A stretch of 64,000 nucleotides of DNA, from NCBI RefSeq assembly GCF_025399195.1, contig NW_026252091.1, positions 517,152-581,151 of the forward strand. Reading direction: 5' to 3'. This document shows, in pieces, positions 41,946-58,944 of the stretch. The stretch comes from Umbelopsis ramanniana AG. Taxonomy: Eukaryota; Mucoromycota; Umbelopsidomycetes; Umbelopsidales; Umbelopsidaceae. The notes beneath the pieces were generated by a model. That model did not search any database. It was not told where the DNA came from and worked only from the letters and a program-made list of their open reading frames with translations. Made by a program: the position numbers and the translations under genes. Numbering within the stretch: position 1 is the first letter of the stretch; every line of letters begins with the position of its first letter.

Positions 41946-42644
41946 ACAATACATTGTTAACAATGAAAGGTAATTTTGAAATGCGTACTTAATGCTCTAT
42001 GTCACAAGTTATTTAACCGTTTTTTCAAAAATCTATAGAAATGTTGTACATTGCCAAAGAATTTGATTTATAGTAATAAAACTGGATTACCACCATCACA
42101 CGACTTGCAAGGTCTATAATTTTTCTAACGTCTGCTATGGTGATCAATATACTTCCACTATTGAATTTCATCTTAGCGACTTTAGTACGCGAAGGACGTA
42201 AATAAGATGTGCCTGGTAACTTGAGCAATCATCTTTTTGGGTTGGACTGAAACAAGAGAGAGAACAAGATGTAGCTCTATTTTTACATCTGTCATCTTAT
42301 TTAAAAATGCACAATCGCATCATTGCTATGATGTGTGCCTTTGTAGAGTATATGAAAGCTTACTAACTGTACGAACTGTGAGCCAAACCAATCTTGTTGT
42401 TATATTTTGATATATCAGTACAGGATTTTGATAACATAACGGCCACACCGATGAATGATATTCAAACTACAAAAAAGAACCAATCAATATTATATATTAG
42501 CTCTACAAAACCATAGCTCAAGCTGAATCGTAGAAAGTTGGGATATTTGATGCAACTGAATTTGTACCATAAAAACACCAACCATAAGATTAGAACAGCG
42601 ACGTGGATCCCTTCGCCATTACGTCCTTGTCCCTCCTCCAGCAA
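41946..42644. other. Intergenic region, no gene seen
   Basis: This 699-base spacer separates two plus-strand genes. Short frames on both strands have no recognisable motif. Confidence 0.5.
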
Positions 42645-43592
42645 ATGTCAACGACCGAACAAATCAATGCAGCTCCAGCGATAGACCGCGACATTAAGGT
42701 GATGTCACCTTATCAAGGAGGTGCACCCAGTCAAGGTAATAACTAAAAAGAATTGACATAATAAAATGCCAAGCACACGAATCTTAAGGCTGAATCATTC
42801 ATATTCTACTGATAGTACCAGTCCCTGAGTCCTTTTATAAGTTAACACCGGCCGAAATCAAACAATTATATCAATCACAAGTTAACAAGCGACAGGCTTT
42901 AGATAATGCGTAAGTACATTGGCACTCTAGATAATATCAAACGCGAGGATTATAGTCACTACTAAACCGACTGATATCCGCAGTCCATTGAAGACGAAGC
43001 AAATGAGAAACCAAGAGGAGAAGGAGCGTATGAAGAAATACCCAAAAACCACTATTCGAGTGACATTCCCGGATGGTCTCATTTTACAAATCAATTTTCT
43101 TTCCAGTGAAAAAAGTAAGTCAAGCCGTCTACACTTCAAATTACGAAAGCACTCTTGATATTTATAGGCTATCTTCATAGTTAGTACATTGTATAGTGTA
43201 ATAAGGTCAACACTTCGGAATTCGGATCGAGAATTCATTCTTTGCCTTCCGCCTAGAAGGCAATTAGTTGATATGAATGAGACGCTTTTCAAAGCTGGCC
43301 TCGCACCACAATCCAAGGTGACATTTGTTGGAGCTATAACGCCAAATAATAAAGGTAAGGATGCTTTCCTGTAATGAAATTTGTTCGGGAGAATGAAATC
43401 TAACTTATTACAGGCCAATCTGAATTGTCCGAGCAATATCTAAAGCAAGTACAGCAGATGCCACGACCGCTGGACATGACAAACAGCGGTGATTCACAAG
43501 CATCCTCCAGCAGCACCCCAGCTAGTACTATCAAAGACAGTGTATCCAAAGCTGTACCAAAATGGCTATCAAAAGGGTTGTTAAAGAAATAA
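42645..43592 (+). CDS. UBX-domain protein, TUG/Ubx4-like, possibly damaged
   Basis: Exons 42645-42735, 42816-42909 and 42984-43114 are followed by an uncertain junction, then 43197-43354 and 43414-43592. The conserved helix FYKLTPAEIKQLYQSQ and TTIRVTFPDGLILQINFLSS begin a UBX fold, continued by VIRSTLRNSDREFILCLPPR. The tail VPKWLSKGLLKK resembles the PKWL end of TUG/ASPL proteins. UBX domains bind Cdc48/p97. After the fine donor at 43115 the expected exon (SYLHS) starts at 43168 but runs into an in-frame TAG within a 16-base segment (43181-43196). Removing those 16 bases restores the expected fold. A single GT-AG intron 43119-43196 also keeps the frame but drops about five residues. The N-terminal ubiquitin-like domains of animal TUG are absent. 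Confidence 0.7.
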
Positions 43593-43832
43593 GATACCTA
43601 TCTTGAAATTTTTGAAACTGTAAATGGGAATTGTGAAAGTTGTATGTGACAAGAGATTAATGGGTTTGCACGTCGCAATTGTGCTCAAGAATGTCTTGTA
43701 GTTCGAAAAACTTTTTTCGCAATACCGGTCCTTTGTACATGCATATTGCCATCCATTTTAAACAGTTCTTTTAATATATTACATAGTATAAATTGTATTT
43801 TCTCATTTTTGAGCTTTGCCTGCTAATAAGCG

Positions 43833-45905
43833 TCATACGACTACATGGGTATCATGCGCTACATCTCTGACTGCTTGCTTCTCTGGTCTTACGGTCAATA
43901 CTAAGCCAAATCCGATAAGCAAGGCACAGGCGGCGATGTAGAATGGCATGCTAGGAATAGTTTTTACAAAGGCGGAATAAGCTGTACCCATAATGATAGG
44001 ACCAACTAATTGTGCTGAAGCCTCCACCATTCCAGCTACAAAGACACAAAATGTTTTAGTTCAGAGACGATGAGAAAAGAAGACAAAACGTTAATAAATT
44101 TTACCTGCACCGAGAACAGTACCAGCTTGTGACGGAGGAACCAAGTGCAAAAGTAAAGACTTGATGGCTGCAGCATACACAACAGCAGAAGACTGAAATA
44201 TCAAGGCAAAATACATGGTCCAACCTGATTTCGCCAGTCCTTGTAACAGCAAGGCGATGCAATCCAAACCAAGACCAAATTGAACGAGCCAAACATCAAA
44301 GCTAATGTGCTGATCCGTGTTCATGTCTTGTCCCTTTCTTCTCTCACCTCGACGCTTTACAAGTCGTTTATTAAGGCGAGAAAGGGCTGGAAGCAGGACT
44401 AGTAGGCCAAGCAGCCTGGCCGCATTAGCTGTACTAAGGAAAGCGCCGACGTTTCCTGGTGTCCAATGGAACCTGTATGTAGCAGAGAGTACAATTACCA
44501 CTTGAATTCCCATAGCTTGCATCATCATCAACCAGTGAGCAATAACGAGGGCGGGTAATGTAAATCTTGATGTGTTTGGACCTCTCGAAACGAAAAAAAT
44601 GGAAAACGCAGCAAGGACGCCGACTTTGGGTGAGCTGTCTGTTTGAGCGACGGTATCTGTGGATGTACTAGCATGGGGTTCCAGTACTTGTCGCTGTTCG
44701 ACATTTTTGTTGGATTCTGGTAGGATGAAAATGACAACCAGGAGCCATGTCGTGAAAACAATGAAGTTGACAGTGAAAATAACTTGAATAGTTTGAAATT
44801 TCTGCAGAAATGCCAAAGCGAGAAGAGATAAAGAAGTTAATTCATAATCACACGTATTATTGTTATAAAGTAAATAGTGTACCTCCATGATGAAAGCGCC
44901 AACAGCTGGGCCAACAGACATGCCACTAAAGAGCTGATGTAATCATAAGCATCGGTACATCAACATTCAAATCCCTGCATTAAGTTATTACCGCTGCTAT
45001 CAATCGGCCAAAGAGAATGTTTCTATAAAGTATCAAGAAATTTCAGTAAAGGAAAATAGAATTGATATGAAGGTCATGGCTAAATCAAATTACCGTTTTT
45101 GAGGAGACGTGGTGTCAGCCACGTAGGCATGTGTGCACATCAGGACCGTGCTTGCTAGAGCGAGAAATTTAGTTTCATTGAAAGACATAGATGACAAATA
45201 CAGATACATACCGGCACCACCGCTTCCTTGTATAATGGCCGAAAGGAAAAGCATGGCGATGGGTAAAGAAGCTGCGTTTCTTGCGATAAAGATATTGAGG
45301 GCAGCTTCCAACATAAAGAACTATGAGCGAGTGTTATGAAATTAGTGGCTCATCCTTTCATTCCAATGTCATTGCGTATACCGAAAAAAAAAATTCCTCA
45401 CCAAAGCATTGATCATGAAGACGAAACGTCGACCATGTCTGTCTGATAGTGCAGAGTAAAATCCTGTTGTGCATAGTGCTTGATGACGAGATAAAGTTTA
45501 GTCAAAATTACAGGTCAGGCTGATAGATAAAGTACAGATACGAAAATAATTACACAGCAACGCAGAACAGAGTTGAATGATGAGCAGAACTCGAGAGCTT
45601 ATTGCCTGTACAGTCGCATCTGCATCACATTCTTCTCTTGGCCGGCTGAGGGCGAAGATATCGTCGAATACAGCAGTGCTCGGTATATGAAAGGTGTCCT
45701 GCAGAGTCTTCGCTTCTCGGCTACAGACAAGGCTGACGACGAATTGAACCAGGGGGGCTTGAACCATCCCCACAAGCATACCAAGGGCGGCACATAGTGG
45801 AATGACATAGTAAGCTTTTGCTGGCGATTGCGAAATACTAAGTCGATACCAAGGTTGTCTCGGTTGGGCCGTTGGAGGTTGAAGTAATGGTTGAGTTTCG
45901 TCCAT
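43833..45905 (-). CDS. MFS transporter of the tetracycline-resistance/SLC46-like type
   Basis: Exons 45554-45905, 45402-45478, 45212-45320, 45094-45154, 44992-45022, 44883-44933, 44105-44801 and 43833-44035 sum to 527 codons, giving 526 residues. About twelve hydrophobic helices are visible. MFS motif A appears as SALSDRHGRRFVF, and a proline/glycine-rich helix contains GMSVGPAVGAFI. A loop before the second half is long and polar (residues about 275-310). This type exports drugs or moves small organic solutes with protons; the substrate is unknown. The intron at 45155-45211 is 57 bases, free of stops and in frame, so it could be retained. A TCACGTGA site lies about 185 bases upstream of the start. 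Confidence 0.85.
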
Positions 45906-46730
45906 TATGTCAGTCTAGTATGCCAGTTGCTGGCGATTGAGATTTCTCGGTGAGGAACAAGTGTAGTGCGGCCCAAGTAAGAAGGAGAGGGAAGTTTTTT
46001 AATCGTTTAAAAGTGTCAAAAAATAACTTACCTCATCGACGGCGGACAAAGCCAAAAAAGTTTACCCACTTGCTGCTCAGTGCGCGAGTCACGTGAGCAA
46101 TATACATCTTTTTGTAATTGCTCGCAAAGAAGTAGTACTGCCCTGATAACAAAGATGTAGGGCAGCACAGCATAGCATATTCAACTTAAATTTACTAACA
46201 AATGAGTAATATCAGCTCTCCGTATACAAAAAAAGTACAATATTTTTTATCAATCCCCAGTATTTAGGTTGTTCGTTACAGCCTCTTACAGCCTCTTTTA
46301 TTTTGTTCCGGTGTTTCGGCGTACGTCAGGATGATTTCACGGTACCTTCCAAGTTGCACGATTATATTCGAATTGCTATCTTCACTTATGAAGACAATAC
46401 ATAAAGATGGAGGATATCTATACATATTACCCGCCAGATATCCATGGCAACTTTGCTTATGCGCGTCCTAATCAGCAGAATAGCTATCTGAAACAGAACA
46501 GTGCTTAAGGGGAAGATCACCGATCGCACCCTCGAACTGGTGGAAGGAAGCCACAACTGTTTAGTTTGTTGATACACAACACCTCCATCTAGCGTCAAAC
46601 ACTTAGCCCTGCCGTGTACACAACATCAATTAAATCTCAACAACATATTATCGTACTAAATCCCATGCAAACTGGTATAGTATTCATCAGATATTGTAGA
46701 AAGACCAAAGGTGATAGTATAAACAACTTT
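45906..46730. other. Intergenic region with TCACGTGA site, no gene seen
   Basis: This 825-base spacer is the MFS promoter and the 3' flank of the cullin gene. TCACGTGA lies at 46089-46096. A 70-codon minus-strand frame at 46386-46598 has no recognised features and is not called. Confidence 0.5.
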
Positions 46731-50206
<3,476 letters not shown>

Positions 50207-50543
50207 GGCCGTAGTTCAAGTGAAAGTCTGAATGTGAAAAGGTCAGCGACACCTGTATGGGTGACTTATACATGGCCAAGCGTGAATTAAAACTCAATAG
50301 TGACAAAAACGTCATAAATTGGGTGAAAAATTTGATTTTACCGTAGGGAATACAGATGCTCAGCACTACTTTGCACCTCAAGAGTCAAAGCGATAGTACC
50401 ACAAACAAAAAGGTTCTGTAATTCATGCATAATCTCTTATTCTTAATGATAGTTATAGTACAACGTAGTGTTGAAAGAAGCGAATGTTAGGTTTTATGAA
50501 GGAGGATATACCGCTGATTATCTATATGCGAGAGCGTTTCTTT
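50207..50543. other. Intergenic region, cullin promoter
   Basis: This 337-base spacer separates the cullin start from the 3' end of the myosin gene. No gene or clear motif was seen. Confidence 0.5.
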
Positions 50544-53500
50544 TCATTTTTGTTGCTGTTGCTTGAGCTGTTGCTGAACTAGAACAGTAAGTTTTCGAAG
50601 ACGTCTGAGGTTGAGCTGTAGATAAACAGATGAAAAAAAAAAAAAAGTTAGAAGGTTTCGTATGTGGTTCGGAAACCGTTATCCTGAATACATACCCAGG
50701 CTGGAAGGTAGAAGCGCTCAGCGACCACTTCGCGCGCTGGTGGTATATCAAAAGGTGTTGTCGTGTCGTCTATGGAGACACTGTCTAGCAGAAGAATGTC
50801 GTTCTTATCCCCAGTAATGACATGGGATGCCACCACCTTCAGAATCTCGTGACTTATAGGGTTCTTTTGAAAAAAAAAAAAAAGGATGAGATATCAGTCC
50901 CTGGGATTTCAGATCTTCCATTCCGTGCCCCTATAGGGAAAAACTTACCTCATAGTCGGCTACATAGTATTGTGATATCAACTTTTGTATCTGTGTTGGA
51001 GTAAGCATCCAGCAGACGTCATATATGATCTCAATATCGCCTAGAGTAGCCTGTTGACGATATGTATTGTTTAGCGATGCAAACGTTGGTAGTATGTAAA
51101 TGAAAACACAAAACAAGAAATGCTTACCTTCTTCAACTGCAACAGCTTGGTTGCTTGCATCAAATGCTCTAATTGCAAAGTACCTTCAGGAATATCATGG
51201 CTTTTACACCATTCTTCAATTCGTGTGATATTATATTGAATTTGCATCGCTAATAAGGCACAATTATTAGATTGTTTGTTATGGTTCAGTATGTGGTAAA
51301 CAACGCAATCGATCTTACCTCGCTTCCATGAACAAAAGTTCTTTCTCATTAGCAAGTCGTTGAAGGCAGATGCACCGAGAAGTTTCAAGAGTTCGGTCAA
51401 AACCTGTCGGGACACTGACTGTTCTAGATAATAGCACTTCATGGCTCTCCAGACCTTGTTAAGGAAATTGAGCAAGTCGTCCATAGAATATGTTGGTGAG
51501 GATCCGCCGGCCAAGAGTTTGTTCAAGAACCGGCCGGAGTCACTTGTGATGAATCCCGGAAGTGATTGGCTTTCAACAATGGATGGTACAATCATCTTAC
51601 TCAGGCGTTTCTTCAACTCTTTCATCCATGCATGGAAGACATTGTCCTCAAGACATTGCAATTCGTACTTAATAGTGGACACCATCCTTTCAAATTCTTG
51701 CCAGGCTGATGTACGTTTACCATTGCTTCGCATTTCTTGCTCCATAGCAAGTTCTGTATTGCAGATGATAGAGAGAAGCTCGTGAACATTAGAGAGCCAG
51801 AACGCACATGGAACAACAGCCTCGTCGCCAGAAAATGCCTGTAGAAAAGTTAGCACAATGTCACTTGTGAAATATCACAGATAACTATACTAAGTAGCTT
51901 ACCATGCATTGCTTTTGGATAGTATCCATGACCGTCAACAGCAAGCGCTCAGACGGTTGCGTGTATCCGAGCTTCCACATTTGGGTGACACATAAGCCAA
52001 TCATATGAGCAGGGAAGAGAACCTCCTTTTGCGAAGGAGGGTTCTGAAGGCTTGGTAAGGGCATTTTCAGTTCCTTAATAAGACCATCAACAATTTCCTC
52101 CAATAGGTTTTCTTCTTCTGTAAGGATAGTATGGATCTGTAAAGAAGGATGAGAAAATGTCAATGGATGGGCATCCTTCAAATAAACGCATTGTCTTTTA
52201 TGCATGACTACTTACGCCTTCTTCGGGATCACCATCTGGTTCTTCAACAATACGATCATGCTTGCTACCCAAAAGAGTACTAAAGTGATCAACCGAGGTT
52301 GGTCTATGATTCTTGAGATGTAGTTCAGTCTGTCTAATATTGTCAATGGATGTCTTGGGTTTTCCTTTGGTAAGCTCTGCAGAGCTGTTTCGGCGAACTT
52401 TTCTAGACACTGGAAGTCCAGATGGCGAGCGACCTCGCCCAGAATTATCTGTTTCCTTTTCAAAGCTGGCAGGGGGAGGAGGTGAGATTCCGCGCATACG
52501 ATCTGGAGCAGGTGATGGGCTCCGAAGATTGTTGTTGGAAGGCTGTCGTCGTGGTGCATTCAAAGTCTGTGCCAGCTGAGACTTCAGTGATGCTATCTGG
52601 CTCTTAAGCTCTTCCGTATTGGCATCGTCAACAGGCTTCTCCATAGCGGCCTTTACTTCTTCACGCAGTTTTTCATTTTCAACCTTTTGTTGCTCCAACT
52701 CTTCCTGCAGCTTGGAAATTGTCTGTTCGTGAGATTTCAGCTTTTGCACAACAGATTGATGCTCTGAATGCAAATCGTCCTTTTCTCCCTGGAGTTTTTC
52801 CCAGTCGGCCTTGGGTACCTTTGGCTCTTGTAGAGTTGCTTCGTATCCCTTTGCTTTCTTTTCCATTTTCTCATATTTATCCATCCATGTCTTCAATTGT
52901 ACCTCCAACTGGCTGGCTTTATCTGCCATTTTCTTCTTCTCGTCCTTCTGCTGAGTGAGGTTCTGTGTCAACTCAACCACCTTGCTCTCAAGCTTATACG
53001 AGACTTCCTTGAAGTGAGTAACTGATTTCGCTTCAAGCTTCAATGCTAGTAAGGCCTTGCGTGCTTGGCGGCGACGGACACAAGATTGAACAAGTACAAT
53101 TTGTCTGCGTTGCTTTTGATAATTCTTCCTTGCCAACCTTTAAGAAACGATTCCGTGAGAAAACGTCTTTGCATCCATCGTTCACACACAGATATACGTA
53201 CCATCCGCGTGCCATTCTTTGAATTTTCAGCGCAGCACCTTCCTGTCGTAGGTGCGTGAACTCCTTACGTGCATTATATCCACGGAAAGCTACATTACAT
53301 AGATCATATTAGTCATGATGCTGACAGTGTACCATGCAATTCATGGGACCCCTTTTTCATTCCACTCACCCGTTTGAATTTTGACGGCTGCATGTTTCTG
53401 GGCGACATACTGTTTCCTAGCGTTGTGTCTTCTCCAGTTTGTTTGGATAGCAATGGCAGCTTTGTTCTCATGCATCCGTTGCAATGCTTTGATTGCAATT

Positions 53501-56500
53501 CTGGTACGAGCAACACACTGTAATTTCAAAGTCATCTCACGGATACGCAAGTATCTAGAACGGTAAATATATCTTCTAATGTTCTTCTGCAACACAATGG
53601 CACATTCGTTCCATCGATCCGCTCTCAGCTTCTCCAAGTATGCGAGCTATGAAGATTACTTAGTATCAGCGGTATGATAGTGAAGCAAAGTATAAGAGAA
53701 AATATTCACCTGTCCGGCACGGAAGAAAATCTTGGTTGTACCTATTTGGTACTTGTCTTCATCGGTGATAGACTTTTTCAGAATGGCAGAACACAAGCTC
53801 ATTAAATCGGGGCTGTTGCTAGGGTCCCAATGTTGAGATGATACCAAGGAATAATATCGGTCTGCAAACTCTTCAAATGTCCAGCGTGAGGGATAACCTG
53901 CGCAACTGATTCGAATTGTTTCTAAGACACCGCAAGCTCGCAGTTGTGACAAAACCATGTTCGGTTCGAACTCCCAGGCAACCTTCGCTTCGTTAGGTTT
54001 GATACAACGAATGTAATGTACATTTGTTTCTCCAATTGTATCCATAAGGCTGATCAAAGATTGCTAGAACAGAGAAAATTCACGGTTAGTCAATAGGCGA
54101 ACAAAGAGAGGCTGAAGTCTATAAATGATGATCGATTACCTTGAAGATGAAACCTAACGTAGGCTTACGGGCGATCATGCTCATACGCTTATTCTCCACC
54201 TATTAAGGTTTCAGGTTAGATTGAGTGGAGAAAAATCTCATTCATTCAGTAGGTTTTTCACTCACTGGTGGTGGGGGGTTAGCAAGCGCAGCCTTCTCCA
54301 AAACTTCGCTAAGGAACTCGAACTCCGAATCTTGTAGCAACTTAAGATGTTCATCTGGCACAGTATCCTTGTTTTTGTCCAAGAATCCATCCGATTCATA
54401 TTGCACATCATGCGCGTAGTGAACAATGGTAAAGGCTGCGTTTGAAAATCGGGGCTTTTTGAAGTAGTCTTTGAATGCGGGAGTATCAAAGTTTGTATAA
54501 AGCTTTTGGCAGTAGGATTGGTCGTTACCAGAAGGCAAGCGAGATTCCTGTATAAGGTGTACAATTTTAGTACCATCCTTGCTAGATCAGAGTAAAGCCA
54601 AAAGTCGTACCTCATCAAGAAGGGATAAAATACCCAGCTTTCCTTCGATCATCTCAATACACTTCTGGTTATCGCTAAAATCGATAAAGGTCCAGTTGAT
54701 CTTCTCTCTAATGTATTCCTGTGATGAAAGGTGTAAAGATCTAGGCGGCTGAAATTTTCACACAGTTGTACGCTCATACCTCTTGTTCCAGCTTGAAGAC
54801 ATGTTGGTTGAACTGTTGCTGGAGCTTTTCGTTTGCGTAATTGATACAAAACTGCTCGAATGAGTTCTTTTTGAAATGTTCAAATCCATAAATATCGAGT
54901 ACACCAATAAATGTTGAGATAGCCGATATATCAGGTGATGAGAGACTGTCATTAATAACACCAACAAGCCATTCGAATAAGTTGGCATAGATGTATTTGG
55001 CAACTGAGTCCTTCACAACATTTGCTTGTGTGGGATTCAGATTGGTGACAATCTTTTCAGAACGAGTTATGATTTGCTTGCGCACAACCCATTTACGAAA
55101 CTCAGCAGCCTTGATTCCAAGTAGACGTGTAGCTGTCACCAGTGACTGATCTGTTTCGTTCAACATCGCATCGCCACGGCCAGTAATCTGAATATTACCG
55201 ATATGCAATAGTGCTGCTAATACGCGGAATATCTGCCATTGGACCTGAACCGAGATACCAATGGTGGATAATGAACGCTGTGTCACTTCGAATTCAGAAG
55301 CATCATCGACGCCGGGTATAGTTCCAGTGCCACTTTGGTTCAAATAATGAAATTTCGTGAAATCTCCAAGCTCGAAATCCTTCTTTTCATTTGAAGGAAT
55401 ACCAGCACACAACTACCAACAGAGCCATGATCAATGTCCATGCAAATAACACGCCATAGACCCCTTCTTGAATTCATACCTGATAGAAAATGTGATAGTT
55501 TCGTTCAGTTTCAGGTTGAAAAATTAATCTGGAACGTTCCAAAAGGTATGTTCTGATTTTGGCACCGATAATATCAGCCGACTCGTTGAATTGGATCTAT
55601 ACCAAAGGTTAGTATTTGCTCCACGCGCAGGCGTATTGTTTCGGTAGTTTTTCAAATACCTCAATGTATTTTCCAAATCTAGAAGAGTTGTCGTTCCTGG
55701 TTGTTTTGGCATTACCAAAGGCTTCCATGATAGGATTCGTCGCTTTACAGAAAAATCAATATGTGGTTTTGTCTCAATATGGAATAGTCTTGGTGGCGTT
55801 TCCCTACCTAATATCTGCTCTTCAACCTCAGTCATGCCAGAGCCTTCAGCTTTCGCTTTCACTTGGTCGTTGTCGTTGCCATCTGCAGTCGCGAAATATC
55901 GCATAATGTACTTTGCGCTAACAGTTTTACCAGCACCACTAACAAAGTATACCAAGTTAAGTAACACCATCCAAATGTTATTCATTGTCAGCGGTTACAC
56001 GGCAATCCATACCTTTCACCTGAAACCACGATGGTTTGATTTGACTGCTCGCGAATCATACATCGATAAGCGTCTTCAGCGATGGCGAACAAGTGTGGCT
56101 CAAGCTCACCGCGTCGTTTTCCAGAGTACTGCTGAATAATGTCTGGTTCATAGAGCGATACTCTATCGAAAGGATTGACAGCAATCAAAACGATACCCGA
56201 GTATGTATAAATGATACGCTGCAGGTATCGAGTGCGTATAGTATTCAAAACTAGCAAATAGGGATTCGTCAACGTTGAAACATACAAGGGGCTTCTCTTG
56301 AATGATTTGCCCTACCTGCAGGTTCATTAAGATAGCTAAGATTCGTCAAATCATCGGTATATTCCATCTTCGGTGGATTTCGAAGAGGTGGTAGGCTGCT
56401 GCCGTTGCTCTTCTCGATTTGCGCAAGTGTTGATTCAAATACATGTTCCTATATGATTTTTTAAAATGTCGTTAGGTGACGATTCAAGAATGTAAATAGA

Positions 56501-56869
56501 TGGTGCTTTCATCAGTCCTCCAAGATTGCATGAATGGCAATTTTGACTTCCTCAAGTGCTGGACATATTTGGACATTCGGCGGAAGGGAGCCGGGATCAA
56601 GAGTTCAGATTGTGGGGTAATGCCGGATCATTGGGTCTTCATCGGTGTATCCAGGCCACTTCTTTGTTTTCTAGTACGAAGAAAATGGCTCATCAACCAA
56701 AACTCACCTTGTCATCGTTGTCGTCTCGGAACAGGAGTTTAATCTTGTCACCATCCACGGATTTGGAGGTAAGAGTGGCCGATACCCATCCTTCTTTCTC
56801 ATCAGTGAACCAGGCCTTGGTTCCTTTTGTGAACACCTCCAAAGACTGCTGCGCAGTGGTTGCTGCCAT
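50544..56869 (-). CDS. MYO2: Class V myosin heavy chain
   Basis: Twenty exons: 56708-56869, 56316-56448, 56013-56250, 55808-55938, 55660-55742, 55480-55596, 54780-55412, 54611-54718, 54266-54547, 54140-54199, 53710-54063, 53370-53646, 53202-53289, 52216-53137, 51903-52136, 51319-51838, 51128-51249, 50949-51050, 50696-50863 and 50544-50615. They total 1602 codons, giving 1601 residues. An SH3-like N-terminus precedes the motor. The motor shows the P-loop GESGAGKT, switch [13 protein letters not shown], the relay region [23 protein letters not shown], and the converter sequence [17 protein letters not shown] motifs (residues about 790-900), a rather short coiled coil, a Ser/Pro-rich linker and a DIL cargo domain ([14 protein letters not shown] type) follow. 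It carries organelles and secretory vesicles along actin. Family and fold are certain; paralogue naming is by analogy to yeast. Confidence 0.95.
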
Positions 56870-57239
56870 GGTCTTTCGCAGTTGATTCAGGGAGATTGGA
56901 AAGCGTGACCCGGACTCGAGTTGATTGAGGTGGTAGCTTTTGCCACATTAAGTAGCCAATCAAATTGCAGAACGCCACAATGAGCCGGGCACTTAATTTT
57001 TCAAGTCAAGGGCTCTGGCATGTGTTGGTCAGGAACCTTGTAACCAGACGTTCACCTGAAATCCCTTCCAAGAAAGCAACTTGATGGATTTTTGATTAAA
57101 CATAGTATCTCTTATACCAGGTATAGCCTTTCTTGACGCGTTATCTGCAAAGTGGTTTTTGGGGCTATTTTTGCCTATCACGTGACACGCGCATAGCTCT
57201 TTTGGAAAAATTTCAGAAAACAGACTCAAGAACTCCACT
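56870..57239. promoter_or_regulatory. Divergent myosin V/cyclin promoter
   Basis: This 370-base spacer holds AGCCAATCAAA at 56954-56964 and TCACGTGA at 57178-57185, the same pair of motifs as the ARO1/NDUFB10 spacer. The palindrome is 55-62 bases upstream of the cyclin ATG. Confidence 0.5.
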
Positions 57240-58655
57240 ATGGATCAGGTAATGTCACGAAATCGGAAGTAGCAATATATAATATTTTGCTAATCTAAAT
57301 AATGCATCAGTGGCTGTTCGACAAGGAAGACTTTTCGGACACTCCATCAGTGAGAGACGGGATTGCTACCTCTCAAGAGCAGCATGACCGTGCCAAGGGC
57401 TGCAGCTTTATAATAGCCGTTGGGTCGAAATTAAGCCTGTAAGGCAGTGAATTGATCGAATCTAAATATGCGAATCCATTTTAACGTGAAAGTACGTTAG
57501 GCCACAAGTTGTTTTAGCCACCGCGACAACCTTTTTTCACAGGTTTTATATGAGGCACTCTATGAAGGAATATCATATTTACGTAAGTATTCAGCGAAAC
57601 TAGTCAATGAAATTGAATACAGTCAATCGACCTCTGTTTTTTTTTCAACTTTTTTGCATATTATATAGGATATTGGCGCTACATGTTTGTTCTTATCGAC
57701 TAAGGTGGAGGAAAACACGAGGAAGCTTAGAGATATAATAAATGCTTGCGCACAAAAGGCTCAGAAGAATGAAAAGTTACAATTGACAGAAGACTCAAAG
57801 GTAAACCCGAGCAGCAAAATGGTATTATCCAAAATATGAGGTCACTATGCCGCTAACATAGTACCATCACTACAGGACTTTCAGAAATGGCGAAATACGA
57901 TCATATTTGGAGAGGGTGTCTTATTAGAGGCCATATGCTTCGACATGACTGTGCAGCATCCACACACTTGCCTTATTGAATTCTCTTCAGTCATTGATGG
58001 TAGGTTCAAATGGATAAGGGGAAATCTTTTCGGATTATGTCCAACACATTGATTCATTGAAAACAGTCTCCAAGCAAACAATTAGAAAGGCATGGGCTTT
58101 TTTGACGCATAGGTAAGGACGACCTGGTATAACTATTATGTAAATCGTCGTAGAAGACTGACAAATGACATGGTGATGCTTTTGACTTTTATAGTCTATT
58201 TTTGCCTCTCTGCTTGCTTTATCGACCGGAGTGTATTGCGGCAGGTGCTCTACTGCTAGCTGACCAATATCTCTCTGAAGAGCTGCCATCTCAAGCTTGG
58301 GCGCAGATTGGTGTAGATCTTGAAGAAGCACATGGTAAGTGACATCCGCGTGCATAATTATAACCTGGATTTCAAGTAATTAACCTGCATATGCTAGATG
58401 TCGCGGCGGCAATCATAGATTATTTAATTGTTAATCAACCCAGACGGCAACAAATATCTAATGGGAGCAAGGTATGTTACTGGAATTGTTGACATGTGGA
58501 GAGATATTAATATGACTGACCAAAATTCTCTCTAGCCGCCATCTGAGTACCGACCCAACTCTGAGTACCGACCAAATCCTTCTAACCCTTCCACACCGAA
58601 CTATGTGTCACAGGAAACATTCTACGGGACTAGCAATGTGTCTCCTGATAGCTAA
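57240..58655 (+). CDS. Cyclin K/T-like transcriptional cyclin (Pch1/Ctk2 type)
   Basis: Exons 57240-57248, 57311-57438, 57501-57582, 57669-57800, 57876-57999, 58067-58112, 58195-58334, 58398-58471 and 58536-58655 total 285 codons, giving 284 residues. The first cyclin box reads PQVVLATATTFFHRFYMRHS and then YDIGATCLFLSTKVEENTRK, the standard pattern of cyclins C, K, L and T. The second box contains AWAFLTHS, LCLLYRPECIAAGALLLADQ. A short Pro/Asn/Ser tail follows. Such cyclins activate Cdk9- or Cdk12-type kinases that phosphorylate the RNA polymerase II C-terminal domain in the nucleus. Which kinase is bound cannot be told. The first exon is only nine bases (three codons). Confidence 0.87.
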
Positions 58656-58944
58656 TCACCCTCATTACTTAATGCACCAGCCTACAGCTTATAACATCGA
58701 GCTACACACTGTATAAACTGTTACTATACATGGAAACACTTTAAAAAATTGCCAGCATCTTGTGAATATAATCATCCATCAATAAAAATCCAATGTATTA
58801 AACCCACCGAACGTCAACAGGAAGTCTTGTTATGGAATTGTAGACATTAGTTTTATTTAGCATGACAGGACCGTACAAACACATTGTATTTAAAATTCAC
58901 AAAGTTATCACCGCAATATCCCCAGGATTGCTGTTTCTTCTGGT

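Noticed and set aside
46386-46598. 70-codon hydrophobic minus-strand frame
   Set aside because: Single short frame in spacer DNA without promoter, splice or family support.
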